Part shown: piece by piece, positions 63,237-64,000 of the stretch | How positions within the stretch are numbered: position 1 is the stretch's first letter | Layout: each line of letters begins with the position of its first letter | Source of the DNA: Tistrella mobilis | Lineage (GTDB): Bacteria; Pseudomonadota; Alphaproteobacteria; Tistrellales; Tistrellaceae | Direction: 5' to 3' | NCBI RefSeq assembly: GCF_041468085.1 | Contig: NZ_CP121017.1 | Coordinates: 1,777,501-1,841,500, forward strand | Length of the DNA stretch: 64,000 nucleotides | Translations under genes and position numbers: made by a program | The notes under the pieces: generated by a model | What the model was told of the DNA's origin: nothing | The model's input: only the letters and a program-made list of their open reading frames with translations | Databases searched by the model: none

Positions 63237-64000
63237 GGGCGGATCTCGGCGTCTCGGTCGAGCTTGGCGGGGCGGAGGTTCAGCGGATCTCTAAGCAAGA
63301 GTTGCGCCAACCCGGTCGCGCTCAACGGGTTCAGTCCTTCGGAAACATGAGCGGTCACGCTGGCCTCCGACAGCCGGACGCGTGCCGCGGCGGCGGCGCA
63401 GATCACTGCGCCCAACCGCCGGGCACCGTCGAGCCGGGTGCAGATCGCCCGTCTGGGATGCAGCACCGAGAAGGCCGCCCCCTGGTCTGCTGCCTCGAAC
63501 GGGTCGATCCCGGCCGGCAGCACCAGCACGGGTTCCAGTTCGGCCGCATCGATCAGGGTGGCGAGTTCCTCGGTTTCTTCGGTAAAGAAAGGATTCACAC
63601 CGGCGGTATCGACCAGCAGGGTCATCGGCTCGCCCGCCGCCTCGGCCCGGGCACGGGCGGCGACGCGGGCCAGTTCCCGCGACGAACCGGCGACCAGCAG
63701 GTCGATGCCGAGCAGGCCGGTATAGGCCGCCAGCTGTTCCACCCCGCCGGCCCGGATGGTGTCGGCCGTCACCACCGTCAGCCGCCGGCCTTGCGTCAGG
63801 GCGCGGGCGGCGAGCTTGGCGACGGTCACGGTCTTGCCGGCGCCGGCAAGACCGATCAGCGCCAGCGCCTGCGGCCGGCCGGCCGTACGGCCCAGCGGGT
63901 CGAAGCCCACAACCCGGTCCAGCGCCTGGGCCAGCGCCCGGTCCGGGGCTTCCCCCGCCCGCAGCCGTTCGCGGACCATGGCCAGCAGCCGCCGGCCGGT
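63233..64000 (-). CDS. flhF: flagellar SRP-type GTPase FlhF, C-terminal part (5' end outside window)
   Basis: The frame remains open to the window edge, upstream of the first internal ATG at 63979, so the gene continues outside. The visible 255 residues include the P-loop ALIGLAGAGKTVTVAKLAAR, VVTADTIRAGGVEQLAAY and LLVDTAGVNPF, the SRP-GTPase motifs of FlhF. FlhF places and counts polar flagella with FlhG. The partner gene flhG overlaps its stop. Confidence 0.9.
   Translation of the reverse strand, partial: TGRRLLAMVRERLRAGEAPDRALAQALDRVVGFDPLGRTAGRPQALALIGLAGAGKTVTVAKLAARALTQGRRLTVVTADTIRAGGVEQLAAYTGLLGIDLLVAGSSRELARVAARARAEAAGEPMTLLVDTAGVNPFFTEETEELATLIDAAELEPVLVLPAGIDPFEAADQGAAFSVLHPRRAICTRLDGARRLGAVICAAAAARVRLSEASVTAHVSEGLNPLSATGLAQLLLRDPLNLRPAKLDRDAEIRP

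Overview
This 64 kb window is very GC-rich and densely coding. It comes from an alphaproteobacterium, most probably a free-living, flagellated, Rhodospirillales-like soil or water bacterium. The main evidence is a ChpT/CtrA cell-cycle relay built into a chemotaxis-flagellar cluster, DUF1289, DUF2336 and DUF3553 proteins, and the many ABC and TRAP uptake systems. I cannot fix the genus from sequence alone. I see no rRNA, tRNA, CRISPR array or intact insertion sequence.

Layout. (1) 3-6858: the end of a LuxR-type response regulator, then a leftward operon for a peptide/nickel-type ABC importer (metallophosphoesterase, Tat-exported binding protein, two ATPases, two permeases). (2) 7048-8941: a TetR regulator and a TIR-domain protein. 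(3) 8963-19577: a nitrogen-scavenging locus. The leftward part encodes a BMP-family importer, a formamidase, a biuret-hydrolase-type enzyme, a second cysteine hydrolase resembling triuret hydrolase, and a cupin. A GntR regulator and allophanate hydrolase run rightward. Two identical 10-bp palindromes lie in the AT-rich divergent region. (4) 19608-21871: a STAS protein, MobA, a Gdx/SugE-type SMR exporter preceded by what I read as a guanidine-II (mini-ykkC) riboswitch, and an HPF/RaiA-like ribosome factor. (5) 22093-30853: a TRAP transporter with an acyl-CoA ligase, a small unknown gene, AzlCD and aminopeptidase N. (6) 30945-42139: a serine hydrolase, AraC regulator, globin-coupled chemoreceptor, DUF218 protein, diguanylate cyclase, DUF1289 protein, NAD kinase, MoaA, DUF2336 and DUF3553 proteins. 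(7) 42379-51824: chpT-cheA-cheW-cheY-cheB-cheR, convergent ctrA, then fliI-fliJ. (8) 51842-52435: decayed genes (a vapBC remnant and a possible groES fragment). (9) 52685-57766: an ABC exporter with a NEW3-domain partner, then an MFS transporter with its TetR regulator. (10) 57819-64000: leftward flhF-flhG-fliK and an unknown gene.

How the genes work together. The ureide locus should import a small nitrogen compound and hydrolyse it stepwise through biuret and allophanate to ammonia and CO2. The chemotaxis and flagellar blocks supply signal transduction and export/assembly functions, with ChpT and CtrA linking motility to the cell cycle. The strongest finding is the two-hairpin ACGA-loop leader at 20860-20936, whose linker hairpin loop is complementary to the Shine-Dalgarno sequence of the SMR gene. 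Several ~15-bp tandem duplications sit in or next to genes across the window.
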